Assembly: GCA_029817715.1 (NCBI GenBank)
Contig: JARUPY010000292.1
Location: 1,014,001-1,078,000 of the forward strand
Source: Melastoma dodecandrum
Taxonomy: Eukaryota > Streptophyta > Magnoliopsida > Myrtales > Melastomataceae
Direction: 5' to 3'
DNA length: 64,000 nucleotides
Shown here: piece after piece, positions 1 to 8,777 of the stretch
How the letters are laid out: each line of letters begins with the position of its first letter
How positions within the stretch are numbered: position 1 is the stretch's first letter
Position numbers and translations under genes: made by a program
The notes under the pieces: generated by a model
The model's input: only the letters and a program-made list of their open reading frames with translations
Database searches by the model: none
Told to the model about the DNA's origin: nothing

Positions 1-668
1 AGGGGCGGGAGCAGGCGCGGTGCCGCGCGGCTCCCACGGATCCCCGTGATCAGCACGCGGATCGCGGCCGTGTCGCCCCGGGCATGGACCGGGTGGATCG
101 CCAAGCCGCCATAGCGCCCTTTGAGTGCGGCGAGGCAGGCGGCGAGCACGTCGGCCCTGTGGATGAGCCCCAGGCGGCCGCCGGGCCGTAGGATGCTCGT
201 GCAGGCGCGGACCCAAGCCTCCAGGCTGCCCGCCGCGAAGGTGTGCGCCGCGGCCCGGCCGGGATGCGGCGAAGCCCGGTGGCGGCCGGCCGCGAAGAAC
301 GGCGGATTGGTCAGCACCACGTCGAAGCTGTCCGGCAGGAGGCCCGCGGCGCGGCGTTCCGCCGCGGAGGCGAGGACATCGGCCACGATGACCCGCGCAT
401 CGTAGCCGTTGAGGGCGGCATTCGCCGCGGCGAGCTCGGCAAGCGCCGGATCGCGCTCGACGAGGGTCAGCCGAAGATCGCGCGCCAGAGCCGCGCAGGC
501 GAGACCCACCGCGCCGGTCCCGGCCCCGACATCGCAGAGCCGATCACCCGCCCTCAGGGTGAGCGAACGGGCGAGCAGCACCGCGTCGGTCCCGGCCCGG
601 TGTGCCCCCCGCGGCGGCTGGTGCAGCCGCAGGAGCCCTCCCAGGAAGGCGTCCGGCTCCGGTGTCAC
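1..668 (-). CDS. tRNA1(Val) adenine-N6-methyltransferase-like protein (3' end outside window)
   Basis: Rossmann-fold SAM-dependent methyltransferase of the TrmN6/YfiC type, expected to methylate an adenine in a tRNA anticodon loop. About 222 codons are visible and the frame is open to the window edge, so the C-terminus is missing. The SAM-binding loop reads CDVGAGTGAVGLA near residue 45. The catalytic N6-adenine motif NPPFF follows near residue 115. The start is GTG at 668. Its GTGA overlaps the stop of the DUF2007 gene at 665-667, so the two are probably translationally coupled. The family call is solid; the exact tRNA substrate is inferred. Confidence 0.8.
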   Translation of the reverse strand, partial: MTPEPDAFLGGLLRLHQPPRGAHRAGTDAVLLARSLTLRAGDRLCDVGAGTGAVGLACAALARDLRLTLVERDPALAELAAANAALNGYDARVIVADVLASAAERRAAGLLPDSFDVVLTNPPFFAAGRHRASPHPGRAAAHTFAAGSLEAWVRACTSILRPGGRLGLIHRADVLAACLAALKGRYGGLAIHPVHARGDTAAIRVLITGIRGSRAAPRLLPP

Positions 669-889
669 GGCTGCCGCAGCTCGTGGGCGATCCCGGCATC
701 GGCCAGCAGGCGCCGGGCCTGGGCCTCGTGGTCGCGCGGCACCAGCAGCCGCTGCCCGAACACGCCGATGGAGCCCTCCATCAGGCTCATATGACTGTCG
801 GCCACGAGGACCGGGATCTCGGCCGCTTCGAGAACCGTGCGGGCGAACCCGATCAGCACGACATCGTTGGCCCGGATCAGTTCGATCAT
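665..889 (-). CDS. DUF2007 family small protein
   Basis: A 74-residue protein matching the DUF2007 (putative signal-transducing protein) pattern: an N-terminal MIELIRANDVV strand, then a central GSIGVFGQRLLVP segment, then a short helical tail with the EAQARRLLADAG pattern. No catalytic residues are evident and the function is unknown. An upstream in-frame ATG at 967 exists, but family proteins begin at the MIEL sequence, so I start at 889. The downstream methyltransferase overlaps its stop by four bases. It is divergent from the polyprenyl diphosphate synthase gene, with about 180 bases between them. Confidence 0.75.
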   Translation of the reverse strand: MIELIRANDVVLIGFARTVLEAAEIPVLVADSHMSLMEGSIGVFGQRLLVPRDHEAQARRLLADAGIAHELRQP

Positions 890-1069
890 CGAGGGCGCGC
901 CGGGTTCGACGGGAGACGGATCGCGCGGATCGGCGCATTCGTCGCGTGAGATCCGCGTTTCCGGCACACCATATCGGATCCGGTGCGATGTTGCGGCGCC
1001 GCGGGGCGCGTGCGAAGGGATCGCCCGCCGCCCGGGGCGGAACCGGTCTGGAGGTCACGCATCTTGGGT

Positions 1070-2089
1070 ATGGCCCTCTCCATCGAGAACCCGAAGCCTG
1101 AGGTTGAGGCGGGGCTGAACGACCTCGTCGCGCTGGTGGCGGACGGCATGGCGCGGGTCAACACCACGATCCTGTCGCGCACCGGGTCCGACGTCGCGAT
1201 GATCCCCGAGGTCGCCAACCATCTGATCGCCTCCGGCGGCAAGCGCCTGCGCCCGATCCTGACGCTCGCCTGCGCCAAGCTCTGCGGCTACGCGGGGGAC
1301 ACGGACGGGGACGTGAAGCTCGCCGCCAGCGTCGAGTTCATGCACACCGCCACGCTCCTGCACGACGACGTGGTCGATGAGAGCGACATGCGCCGCGGCC
1401 GGGTCGCAGCCCGGATCAAGTGGGGCAACGAGGCCTCGGTGCTGGTCGGCGACTTCCTGCTCGGCCAGGCCTTCCGGATGATGGTGGAGGTCGGCTCCCT
1501 GAAGGCGCTCGACATCCTCTCGGCCGCCGCCACGGTGATCGCCGAGGGCGAGGTGATGCAGCTCACCAACGCCAAGAACCTGGAGACCGACGAGGCCGCC
1601 TACCTCGCGGTGATCCGCGGCAAGACCGCCGAGCTGTTCGCCGCCGCCTGCGAGGTCGGCCCGGTGCTCGCCGGGCGGCCGGAGGTCGAGCAGGCGGCGG
1701 CGCGGTCCTATGGCATGAGCCTTGGCATGGCCTTCCAGCTGATCGACGACGTGCTCGACTACGGTGGCACCTCGGCCGAGCTCGGCAAGAATGTCGGCGA
1801 CGATTTTCGCGAGGGCAAGATCACCCTGCCGATCGTCCTGGCCTATCGCCGGGGCAGCGAGGGCGAGCGCGGCTTCTGGCGCCGGACCCTGCAGCAGGGC
1901 GAGATCGGCGCGGACGACCTCGAGACCGCCCTGGACCTGCTCCAGCGCCACGGCGCCCTGGAGGAGACGGTGGCCCGCGCCCACCATTACGGCGCCCAGG
2001 CCCGGGCGGCGCTCGACATTTTCCCGGACGGGCCGGTTAAGGCGGCGCTCAACGGGGCTATCGAGTTCTGCGTGGCGCGGGCGCGCTGA
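1070..2089 (+). CDS. polyprenyl (octaprenyl-type) diphosphate synthase
   Basis: Trans-type prenyltransferase of 339 residues, expected to elongate farnesyl diphosphate with isopentenyl diphosphate to make the quinone side chain. The first Asp-rich motif is in LLHDDVVDESD near residue 96. The second is LIDDVLDY near residue 225. The KxxGGKRLRP-type substrate loop is present as SGGKRLRP. The residue five before the first DD is Ala, which is typical of long-chain enzymes. A GGAGGT at 1050-1055 sits 8 bases before a TTG at 1064 and 14 before the ATG at 1070; either could be used. The product fits with ubiA at 26.9 kb. Confidence 0.92.
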   Translation: MALSIENPKPEVEAGLNDLVALVADGMARVNTTILSRTGSDVAMIPEVANHLIASGGKRLRPILTLACAKLCGYAGDTDGDVKLAASVEFMHTATLLHDDVVDESDMRRGRVAARIKWGNEASVLVGDFLLGQAFRMMVEVGSLKALDILSAAATVIAEGEVMQLTNAKNLETDEAAYLAVIRGKTAELFAAACEVGPVLAGRPEVEQAAARSYGMSLGMAFQLIDDVLDYGGTSAELGKNVGDDFREGKITLPIVLAYRRGSEGERGFWRRTLQQGEIGADDLETALDLLQRHGALEETVARAHHYGAQARAALDIFPDGPVKAALNGAIEFCVARAR

Positions 2090-2226
2090 AGAAGAGGTTC
2101 ACGCCGCGCGCGCCGAGAGCCACCCGTCTCACACCCCGTACCGGCAGCGCGCGCTCCGGCCACCGGCCATTCGGACGCAACGCCCGGCGCGCAGTCCTCC
2201 TCCGGAGACGTCAGCTCTGCGGCGCG

Positions 2227-2655
2227 TCAACACGCCACGGGAGCAAGCGCGCCGGCCAGGGCAGGTGCCAGCCCGCGCAGCTCCTCCAGATGCGCGGCCG
2301 TCAGCGTCTTCAGCAGGGCTTCGGCACGGGGCGTGAGCGCGAGCTCGCTCCGGCGCCGGTCGTCCGCAGCGCGGGTCTTGGTGAGCAGGCCGCCCTCCAC
2401 CATCCGGGCGACGAGTTCGGCGGCGCTGTGCGGCGCGATCAGGAGTTGCTCCGCCAGCAGACCCACCGTCGCGGGGGTGCGGCCGACATGGCCGGCCAGG
2501 GTCAGCAGGGCCTGATGCTGCTGCGGCGGCAACCCAGCCCGGGCTGCCGCGGCCTCGCTGAACGCCAGGAAGCGGCGGAGCTGGAAGCGGAAATTCGCCA
2601 GCGCCGCATACTGCTGCCTGGTCAGCGTCTCCGTCTCCGACGTGTCGGCCGTCAT
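2227..2655 (-). CDS. MarR-family winged-helix transcriptional regulator
   Basis: A 142-residue MarR-type repressor. It has a helical N-terminus (residues 10-45), then a winged helix: TPATVGLLAEQLLIAPHSAAELV is the recognition region and LTKTRAADDRRRSELALTP is the wing with its DxRR signature. The ligand is unknown. It is divergent from the ClC-type channel gene, and the 140-base gap holds a palindrome at 2748-2766 that is a plausible operator. It may therefore control itself and the channel. The start ATG at 2655 is chosen because upstream codons in this frame show no regulator-like sequence. Confidence 0.88.
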   Translation of the reverse strand: MTADTSETETLTRQQYAALANFRFQLRRFLAFSEAAAARAGLPPQQHQALLTLAGHVGRTPATVGLLAEQLLIAPHSAAELVARMVEGGLLTKTRAADDRRRSELALTPRAEALLKTLTAAHLEELRGLAPALAGALAPVAC

Positions 2656-2747
2656 GATCGCCTCCGCGATGATCCTGGCGGACGCGCCGCCGATGCGCAG
2701 GATTCCGACACGTCCCGCGCCGCGTCCACGGTGGCCCCGCCGTGAAA

Positions 2748-2766
2748 TATATCGTATCACGACATA
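2748..2766. promoter_or_regulatory. probable MarR operator palindrome
   Basis: Imperfect palindrome TATATCGT-ATC-ACGACATA (7 of 8 positions symmetric) in an A/T-rich island between the divergent marR-type gene and the ClC gene. Size and symmetry suit a dimeric winged-helix repressor. It lies about 30 bases upstream of the ClC start. The binding assignment is inferred from position only. Confidence 0.5.
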
Positions 2767-2796
2767 AATGACAGGATCTTGAGAGGGGAGACCTGG

Positions 2797-4611
2797 ATGG
2801 ACGGCCGGACAGAGATGGCGCGCGGCGGCAACGGGCCGCGGCGGCGGACCCTTGGCGATTTCAGCGCCGACCGGCGGGTCGTGATCCTGGCCGGGATGGC
2901 CATCGTCACCGGCACCGCCGCGAGCGGCACCGCCTGGATCCTGCTGACGCTGATCGGCGTCGTGACCAACCTCGCGTGGTACGGCCGGTTCGACACGGCC
3001 CTGACGTCGCTCGCGGGCGCCGCCCCGGGCCCCTGGATGGTGGCGATCCCGGTGATCGGTGCCCTCATCGTGGGCGTCATGGCGCGCTACGGGTCGAAGA
3101 AGATCCGCGGCCACGGCATCCCGGAGGCGATGGAGGCGATCCTGATCGGCGGCAGCCGGATGTCACCCAAGGTGGCGGTTCTCAAGCCGCTCTCCTCCGC
3201 AGTGGCGATCGGGACCGGCGGGCCGTTCGGTGCCGAGGGGCCGATCATCGTGACAGGCGGCGCGGTCGGCTCGCTGTTCGCCCAGTTCTTCCACCTGAGC
3301 GCCGCCGAGCGGAAGACCCTGCTGGTCGCGGGCGCCGCCGCGGGCATGACGGCGATCTTCGGGACGCCCGTGGCGGCGGTGCTGCTCGCCGTCGAGGTGC
3401 TGCTGTTCGAGTGGCGTCCGCGCAGCCTCGTGCCCGTCACCGTCGGGGCGGTGACGGCGGCCTGCTGGCGTCCGATCCTGTTCGGCGCCGGCCCGCTCTT
3501 CCCCTTCGCCGACAATCCGGCGCTGCCCTGGTGGGGCCTGCCGGCCTGCGCGGCGCTCGGCCTCGCCTGCGGGCTGCTCTCCGGACTCCTGACCCGGGCG
3601 CTCTATGCCCTGGAGGACGGCTTCGGCCGCCTTCCCCTGCACTGGATGTGGTGGCCGGCCCTTGGCGCCGTCGTCGTGGGCTTGGGCGGGCTCGTGGAGC
3701 CCCGGGCGCTGGGCGTCGGCTACGACGTGATCCACGACCTGCTGTCCGGCCACATGCTCGCAGGCGCGGTGGTGACGATCCTGGTGGTGAAGGCGGTGAT
3801 CTGGCTCGCCGCCCTGTCGTCGGGCACCTCCGGCGGCGTGCTCGCGCCGCTGCTGATCCTCGGCGGGGCCGTGGGCTGGCTGATCGGCCTCGTGCTGCCC
3901 GGCGCACACGGGTTCTGGGCGCTGATCGGCATGGCGGCGATGCTCGGGGGCACGCTGCCGGCGCCTCTCACCGGTGTTGTCTTCGCTGTCGAGGTGACGG
4001 GGGATGTCGCCGCCCTGGGGCCGCTTCTGGCCGCCACCATGACGGCCTATGCGGTCACCGTTCTGCTGCTGAAGCGCTCGATCCTGACGGAAAAGATCGC
4101 CCGGCGGGGCCAGCACGTGACCCGGGAATACGGGATCGACCCCTACGACCTCGCCCGGGTCGCGGCAGTGATGACGCGCTCGGTCGAGACCCTCGCGGCC
4201 GATCTGCCGCTGGCCAGAGCCCTCGCCGCCATCGAGGCCGGCGCACACCATGCCTATCCGGTCGTCGACGGGGCGGGCCGTCCCGTCGGCCTAGTCTCGC
4301 GCAGCGACGCGCTGGACTGGGCGCTGGAGGCGCGCGACGGCGAGGGGGACGAGGGCAGCCTGGGCGAGCGCGTGTCGGACGCCGACCTCGCGCTGGTCCA
4401 CCCGGGTGATGTGGTCTCGCACGCCCTCGACGTGATGCTCTCGGCCGGGCAGGGCCGCCTGCCGGTCACGGATCCGCAGGGCGGACGCTTGGTCGGCCTC
4501 CTGACCCGTAAGGACCTGCTGCAGGTGCGCGCGACGGTCGTGCAGTCCGAGGCCGAGCGCCGCGCGTTCTTCCGCAAAGCGCGGCGCGGCCGTGCGGGAA
4601 CGGGAGCCTGA
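2797..4611 (+). CDS. ClC-family chloride channel/antiporter with C-terminal CBS pair
   Basis: Inner-membrane ClC protein of 604 residues. The pore motifs are GHGIPEA (usual GSGIP, with the pore Ser replaced by His), GTGGPFGAEGP carrying the gating Glu near residue 144, and GTSGGVLAPL. Roughly ten to eleven hydrophobic helices span residues 25-430. Two CBS domains follow (about 455-580), with VMTRSVETL and DLALVHPGD starting the repeats, and these often bind adenine nucleotides. ATG 2797 is chosen for the GAGGGGAG site 7 bases upstream. Whether it is a channel or an H+/Cl- exchanger cannot be decided here. Confidence 0.9.
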   Translation: MDGRTEMARGGNGPRRRTLGDFSADRRVVILAGMAIVTGTAASGTAWILLTLIGVVTNLAWYGRFDTALTSLAGAAPGPWMVAIPVIGALIVGVMARYGSKKIRGHGIPEAMEAILIGGSRMSPKVAVLKPLSSAVAIGTGGPFGAEGPIIVTGGAVGSLFAQFFHLSAAERKTLLVAGAAAGMTAIFGTPVAAVLLAVEVLLFEWRPRSLVPVTVGAVTAACWRPILFGAGPLFPFADNPALPWWGLPACAALGLACGLLSGLLTRALYALEDGFGRLPLHWMWWPALGAVVVGLGGLVEPRALGVGYDVIHDLLSGHMLAGAVVTILVVKAVIWLAALSSGTSGGVLAPLLILGGAVGWLIGLVLPGAHGFWALIGMAAMLGGTLPAPLTGVVFAVEVTGDVAALGPLLAATMTAYAVTVLLLKRSILTEKIARRGQHVTREYGIDPYDLARVAAVMTRSVETLAADLPLARALAAIEAGAHHAYPVVDGAGRPVGLVSRSDALDWALEARDGEGDEGSLGERVSDADLALVHPGDVVSHALDVMLSAGQGRLPVTDPQGGRLVGLLTRKDLLQVRATVVQSEAERRAFFRKARRGRAGTGA

Positions 4612-4746
4612 TCGTGGACCGTCGCGATCCGGCGCCGGATCGATCGGCATGAGCCGGGAGCCATGGGCCTGATCGATAGCCGAAGCGGCCGGGCCATCGC
4701 TCGCGTCCCAAGGCCGAGCCGGCCTGAGAACCGCGCAGCCCGCACC

Positions 4747-5619
4747 TCACCGCAGGAAGGTGGGCGCCACCCACCAGTCCGGATAGGCAGCCCGCAGGGC
4801 GGCGGCCGCCCGTACGGCCTGGCGCCGGTCGGCGAACAGGGCGAACACCGTCGCGCCGGAGCCCGACATCCGGGCCAGCCGGCAGCCCTGCGCCCGCAGG
4901 GCCGACAATGCGGTGCCGATCACCGGTGCCACCGTGAGCGCCGGTGCCTCCAGATCGTTGCGGGCGGGCGCGATCGCGGCCGCCAGGGCCTCGCCGCCGA
5001 GATCCGGAGCGATTGCGGGATGGGCGTCTCGATCGAGGCTCTGGCCGGGCTTGAGGCCGAGGGCCTTGAACACCGGCGCGGTCGGCACCGGAACACCCGG
5101 ATTGATCAGCACCGCCGGCAGCGGCGCAAGGCCCAGCGGCGCGCCGATCTGCTCCCCGACGCCGCGCATCATCCGCGCCCGCGGATCCAGGCAGACCGGC
5201 ACGTCCGCCCCCGTCTCCCGCGCCGCTGCGACGACGGCCGGGTCGTCGAGCGTCAGACCGTTGAGGCGGGCGAGCAGGCGCAACGCCGCGGCGGCGTCGG
5301 ACGAGCCCCCGCCGATGCCGGCCGCCACGGGCAGGCGCTTGATCAGGTGGAACGCGCCCAGGCGCAGCCCCGGCACCCGAGCGGCGAGCCCGCGCGCGGC
5401 ACGCAGAACGAGGTTGTCGCCCGTAGGACCGGCCGGGCCGGCGGTGGGGCCGCTGACGGTGAGGCCGAGGGGCGCGCCGGGATCGAGGGTCAGCCGGTCG
5501 GCGGTCCCCGCAAAGGCCACGAGGCTCTCCAGCGCGTGATAGCCGTCATCCGCCCGACGTCCGAGGATGTGGAGCGTCAGGTTGACCTTGGCGGGGGCGC
5601 GGTCTGCGAGCAGGGGCAC
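4747..5619 (-). CDS. ispE: 4-diphosphocytidyl-2-C-methyl-D-erythritol kinase
   Basis: GHMP-family kinase of 290 residues for the ATP-dependent step of the MEP pathway of isoprenoid synthesis. The N-terminal [21 protein letters not shown] is the substrate-binding signature. The glycine-rich ATP loop is [18 protein letters not shown] near residue 95. The C-terminal GHMP motif [12 protein letters not shown] is near residue 252. Length is normal. It is monocistronic as far as visible, with about 135 bases of plain spacer to the ClC gene on one side and 250 bases to moeA on the other. Confidence 0.95.
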   Translation of the reverse strand: MPLLADRAPAKVNLTLHILGRRADDGYHALESLVAFAGTADRLTLDPGAPLGLTVSGPTAGPAGPTGDNLVLRAARGLAARVPGLRLGAFHLIKRLPVAAGIGGGSSDAAAALRLLARLNGLTLDDPAVVAAARETGADVPVCLDPRARMMRGVGEQIGAPLGLAPLPAVLINPGVPVPTAPVFKALGLKPGQSLDRDAHPAIAPDLGGEALAAAIAPARNDLEAPALTVAPVIGTALSALRAQGCRLARMSGSGATVFALFADRRQAVRAAAALRAAYPDWWVAPTFLR

Positions 5620-5869
5620 GGGAACTCGGTCGGACTGGAAATTCGGATGAGCGGACGCTGTACAGCCTCGCGCCCGCGAAGTCCCGTCGCGTGACCATCG
5701 CCGCCGATCGTCGTCCCGGCCGCGGCTCAGGTCGCCGCCTCACGCGCCGTGGGCGACCGGTCCCCGTGCAGCATACCCCCTCGCGAACGCCGCCCACACA
5801 CGGACCGGTCCATCCGTGCGCGCAGCCGAAGCGTGGAGGGCGGTGACCGGATCGCTCCGCTCGGGTCGA

Positions 5870-7105
5870 TCAGCCCCCATCGCCATGCGGGGTGTATGGC
5901 AGCGCATCGCCCGGCCGGATCGCGGTCAGATCCTCGGCAAGTTCCAGCAGCCCGTCGCTCATCGAGAGGCCGGACAGCGCCCCCCCCGGCGTCAGGACGG
6001 CCTCGGGCACACCGGTCGCGTCCGGGCGCAGGCAGACCCGCAGGTATTCCCGCCGGCCGGGACGCTTCTGTAGTGCGAAGCCGCTCCTCACGGTCAGGGC
6101 CGGCGCCGGGTCGCGGGCGCCCGAGAGGTGCAGGACCAGGGGCTTCAGCACGGCCAGGGCGGTCACGTAGGCGGCGGCCGGGTTGCCCGGCAGCCCGATG
6201 AAGGGCGTCCCCGCCACATTCCCGAGGGCGACCGGCCGGCCGGGCTTGATCGCGAGGCGCCAGAGGGTGAGCGCCCCCGACGCTTCGACGGCCGCCCGGA
6301 CGTGGTCTTCCTCCCCGACCGACACGCCCCCCGAGGTGAGGATCAGGTCGTGCTCCGCGGCCGCCGCCGCGACGCGCTGGCGAAGGGCGGCCGGCGCATC
6401 GCGCAGGATGCCGAGATCGACGGGCTCGGCGCCGAGGCGCCGCAGGAGCGCAGCGAGCATCGGCCGATTGGCGTCGTGGATGCCGGCGGGCGGCAGGGGC
6501 TCGCCTGGCGGTGTCAGCTCGTCGCCGGTGGAGAACAGCGCTACCCGGAGCGGAATGCGCAGGCGCAGGTCGGCGAGACCGAGCGCGGCGGCCAGCGCCA
6601 GATGCCGGGGGCCGAGCCGCGTTCCGGTGCGGATCGCGCGGCTGCCGCGGGCGATATCCTCGCCGGCCCGGCGGCGGTTGGCGCCCGGGGCGAGGTCGGC
6701 CGGCAGCCGCACGGCGTCGCCGTCGAGCTGCACGTCCTCCTGCATCGCCACTGTATCGGTGCCCGGGGGCATCGGCGCCCCGGTGAAGATCCGCACCGCG
6801 TGGCCGGATCCGGCCTCGACCGGCGCATGCCCGGCCGGCACCCGTCCGCCGAGGGGCAGGCTGTCTTTGCCGGGCGCGCGATCGGCGGCCCGGAACGCGT
6901 AGCCGTCCACCGCGGCGTTGTCGAAGGGCGGCAGGTCGAGCGGTGCAATCAAATCCTCCGCCAGCACTCGGCCATCGGCGCGAGCCAGCGGCACCGTCTC
7001 GATGCCGGCGAGGACCGGAAGGCGCTCCCGAATCAGCGCCACCGCGTCGGCGACGCGCAGCGGGCCGGGCGCGGCATCGAAGCAGTCGGAACTCAGACGG
7101 CCCAT
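5870..7105 (-). CDS. moeA: molybdopterin molybdotransferase MoeA
   Basis: MoeA/gephyrin-type enzyme of 411 residues that inserts molybdate into adenylylated molybdopterin. Domains in order: the N-terminal region with PPFDNAAVDGYAFRA (about 60-72), the MoCF-biosynthesis domain with STGDEL near residue 185 and LTSGGVSVGEEDHV near residue 262, GLPGNPAAAYV near residue 305, then the C-terminal beta-barrel with GRREYLRVCL. Length is normal. It lies alone, apart from moaD at 45 kb. Confidence 0.95.
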   Translation of the reverse strand: MGRLSSDCFDAAPGPLRVADAVALIRERLPVLAGIETVPLARADGRVLAEDLIAPLDLPPFDNAAVDGYAFRAADRAPGKDSLPLGGRVPAGHAPVEAGSGHAVRIFTGAPMPPGTDTVAMQEDVQLDGDAVRLPADLAPGANRRRAGEDIARGSRAIRTGTRLGPRHLALAAALGLADLRLRIPLRVALFSTGDELTPPGEPLPPAGIHDANRPMLAALLRRLGAEPVDLGILRDAPAALRQRVAAAAAEHDLILTSGGVSVGEEDHVRAAVEASGALTLWRLAIKPGRPVALGNVAGTPFIGLPGNPAAAYVTALAVLKPLVLHLSGARDPAPALTVRSGFALQKRPGRREYLRVCLRPDATGVPEAVLTPGGALSGLSMSDGLLELAEDLTAIRPGDALPYTPHGDGG

Positions 7106-7329
7106 GACGGCACGGGATCGGACGGGGGCAGGCGGGTCGGCACGGGCGGCCTCGCGGGCGGTGGTGTGCCGGCTTGCGGCATCGGGATCGCGCGATCAAG
7201 TCCGGGCGTGGCCCCGGGTGCCGGACGCTGGTTCGGGCAGCGAGATGACGCGCAACGGGCTCGGCACCGCCAGCCCGCCACGGGCACGTCGTGGCCACGG
7301 GTCGCCCGTTCCGCTACGCTGCGATCGCC

Positions 7330-8487
7330 ATGCCGCCCGCCGCGTTTCCCTGCCAGCGCCACCTGTTCGAGGTGCCGGCGGAGATGAGCTATCTCGACGC
7401 GGCGGCGTGGTCGCCCCTGCCGCAGTCCGTCCGTGCCGCCGGCGAGGCGGGCATCCGGGTCAAGAGCCGGCCCTGGGACCATCCCCGCGCGGCGATTCCC
7501 GCCCTGGCCGAGCGGGCCCGCGCCGCGGCCGCCCGCCTCATCGGGGCGGCGGCCGACGACGTCGCCCTCGTCGGCTCCGTGAGCCACGCGATGGCGACGG
7601 CCGCACGGAACCTCCACCCGCGCCCGGGCGGCCGGCTCCTGAGGGTCGCCGACGAATTTCCATCCCTGCGCTTCGCCTTCGACCGCTTGGCGGCCGTCAG
7701 CGACCTGACGGTCGAGGAGGTCCCGCGACCGGCCGATGGCGACTGGACCGCGGCCCTGCTGGCGGCGCTCGCCCGTCCGGGCGCGGCACCGCTCGCCCTC
7801 GCCACCCTGACGCCCCTGCATTGGACCGATGGCAGCCTGATCGACCTCGACCGCCTCGCGCCGGCCATCCACGCCGCCGGCGCCGCCCTGGTGATCGACG
7901 CGACCCAGGCGGCCGGCGCCATTCCGCTGGATGTGGCTCGCTGGCAGCCCGATTTTCTGGCGTTCCCGACCTACAAATGGGCGCTCGGACCCTACGGCCT
8001 CGCCTTCCTGTACGCGGCGCCGCACCGGCAGGACGGCACGGCGCTCGACGAGCATGTCGGCAATTGTCCGCGTGCCGTCGGGGCCCGCTGCTACGATCGG
8101 GGCGAGCTGAACGACCCGGTCGTTCTCGCCATGGCTGCGGCCGCGCTGGAGCTGTGCTGCGATTGGGACCTCGCCTCCGCGACGGTCCGGCTGCGCGCGC
8201 TGACGGACAGGCTCGCGGCGGGCGCGGAGGCGCTGGGGCTCACGGCCGCGCCGCGGCACCTTCGGGCGCCCCATATCCTCGGGTTGCGATGGCCCGGTGG
8301 ATTGCCCGTCGGCTTGGCGGATCGCCTGATCGAGCGGGGGGTGTTCGCCAGCGAGCGTGCGGGCGCCCTGCGTCTCAGCCCCCATGTCTGGGTCGACGAC
8401 GACGATGTCGCGCGCTGTCTCGCGGCACTCGGCGATGTGCGCGACCAATGCCGCAGCGACAGCGCGGAGCCGCTCAGCCGAGTCTGA
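7330..8487 (+). CDS. class V aminotransferase family PLP enzyme
   Basis: A 385-residue fold-type I PLP enzyme of the class V (NifS/kynureninase-like) superfamily. The PLP aspartate region is LVIDATQAAGAIPLD near residue 195. The Schiff-base lysine is in FPTYKWALGPYG near residue 218. No active-site Cys loop of cysteine desulfurases is seen, so an aminotransferase or lyase role is more likely, with the substrate unknown. ATG 7330 is chosen because the preceding in-frame residues show no conserved character and the homologous start MPPAAFPCQRHLFE precedes the first structured segment. It is divergent from moeA with about 220 bases between. Confidence 0.85.
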   Translation: MPPAAFPCQRHLFEVPAEMSYLDAAAWSPLPQSVRAAGEAGIRVKSRPWDHPRAAIPALAERARAAAARLIGAAADDVALVGSVSHAMATAARNLHPRPGGRLLRVADEFPSLRFAFDRLAAVSDLTVEEVPRPADGDWTAALLAALARPGAAPLALATLTPLHWTDGSLIDLDRLAPAIHAAGAALVIDATQAAGAIPLDVARWQPDFLAFPTYKWALGPYGLAFLYAAPHRQDGTALDEHVGNCPRAVGARCYDRGELNDPVVLAMAAAALELCCDWDLASATVRLRALTDRLAAGAEALGLTAAPRHLRAPHILGLRWPGGLPVGLADRLIERGVFASERAGALRLSPHVWVDDDDVARCLAALGDVRDQCRSDSAEPLSRV

Positions 8488-8491
8488 ACGA

Positions 8492-8722
8492 TCACCCGCA
8501 GATGTCGGTCCCGGGATCGCGCCTGGGCGCTGCCGCCATCCGACACGGACCGCTCAGCAGCGCGTCGAAGAAGCCCGCCGCGGCCAGGACGGCCACGGAA
8601 GCCGGCAGCATCGTCAGGGAGAAGCAGGCGCAGGCCGCTGCCGCCAGCGGGATGCGGCCGCCGCGCAGGCTGCGGTGGAGGGCGAAGAGGCCGACGCCCG
8701 TGCCCAGGACAAGAGTCGTCAC
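8492..8722 (-). CDS. small hypothetical membrane protein
   Basis: A 76-residue frame from a GTG start, with two hydrophobic stretches (residues 3-14 and 25-52) and a Pro/Arg/Asp-rich tail. It follows the Wzc-like gene on the same strand after 55 bases, and its end almost touches the oppositely oriented aminotransferase gene. No family is recognised. Its position suggests the last gene of the polysaccharide transcript, but no clear ribosome-binding site supports it. Confidence 0.4.
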   Translation of the reverse strand: MTTLVLGTGVGLFALHRSLRGGRIPLAAAACACFSLTMLPASVAVLAAAGFFDALLSGPCRMAAAPRRDPGTDICG

Positions 8723-8777
8723 CGTGGCCGAGCTGTCGCCGAATCCGGCAACGCGAGGACCTGCGCCCAGGTCGTCC

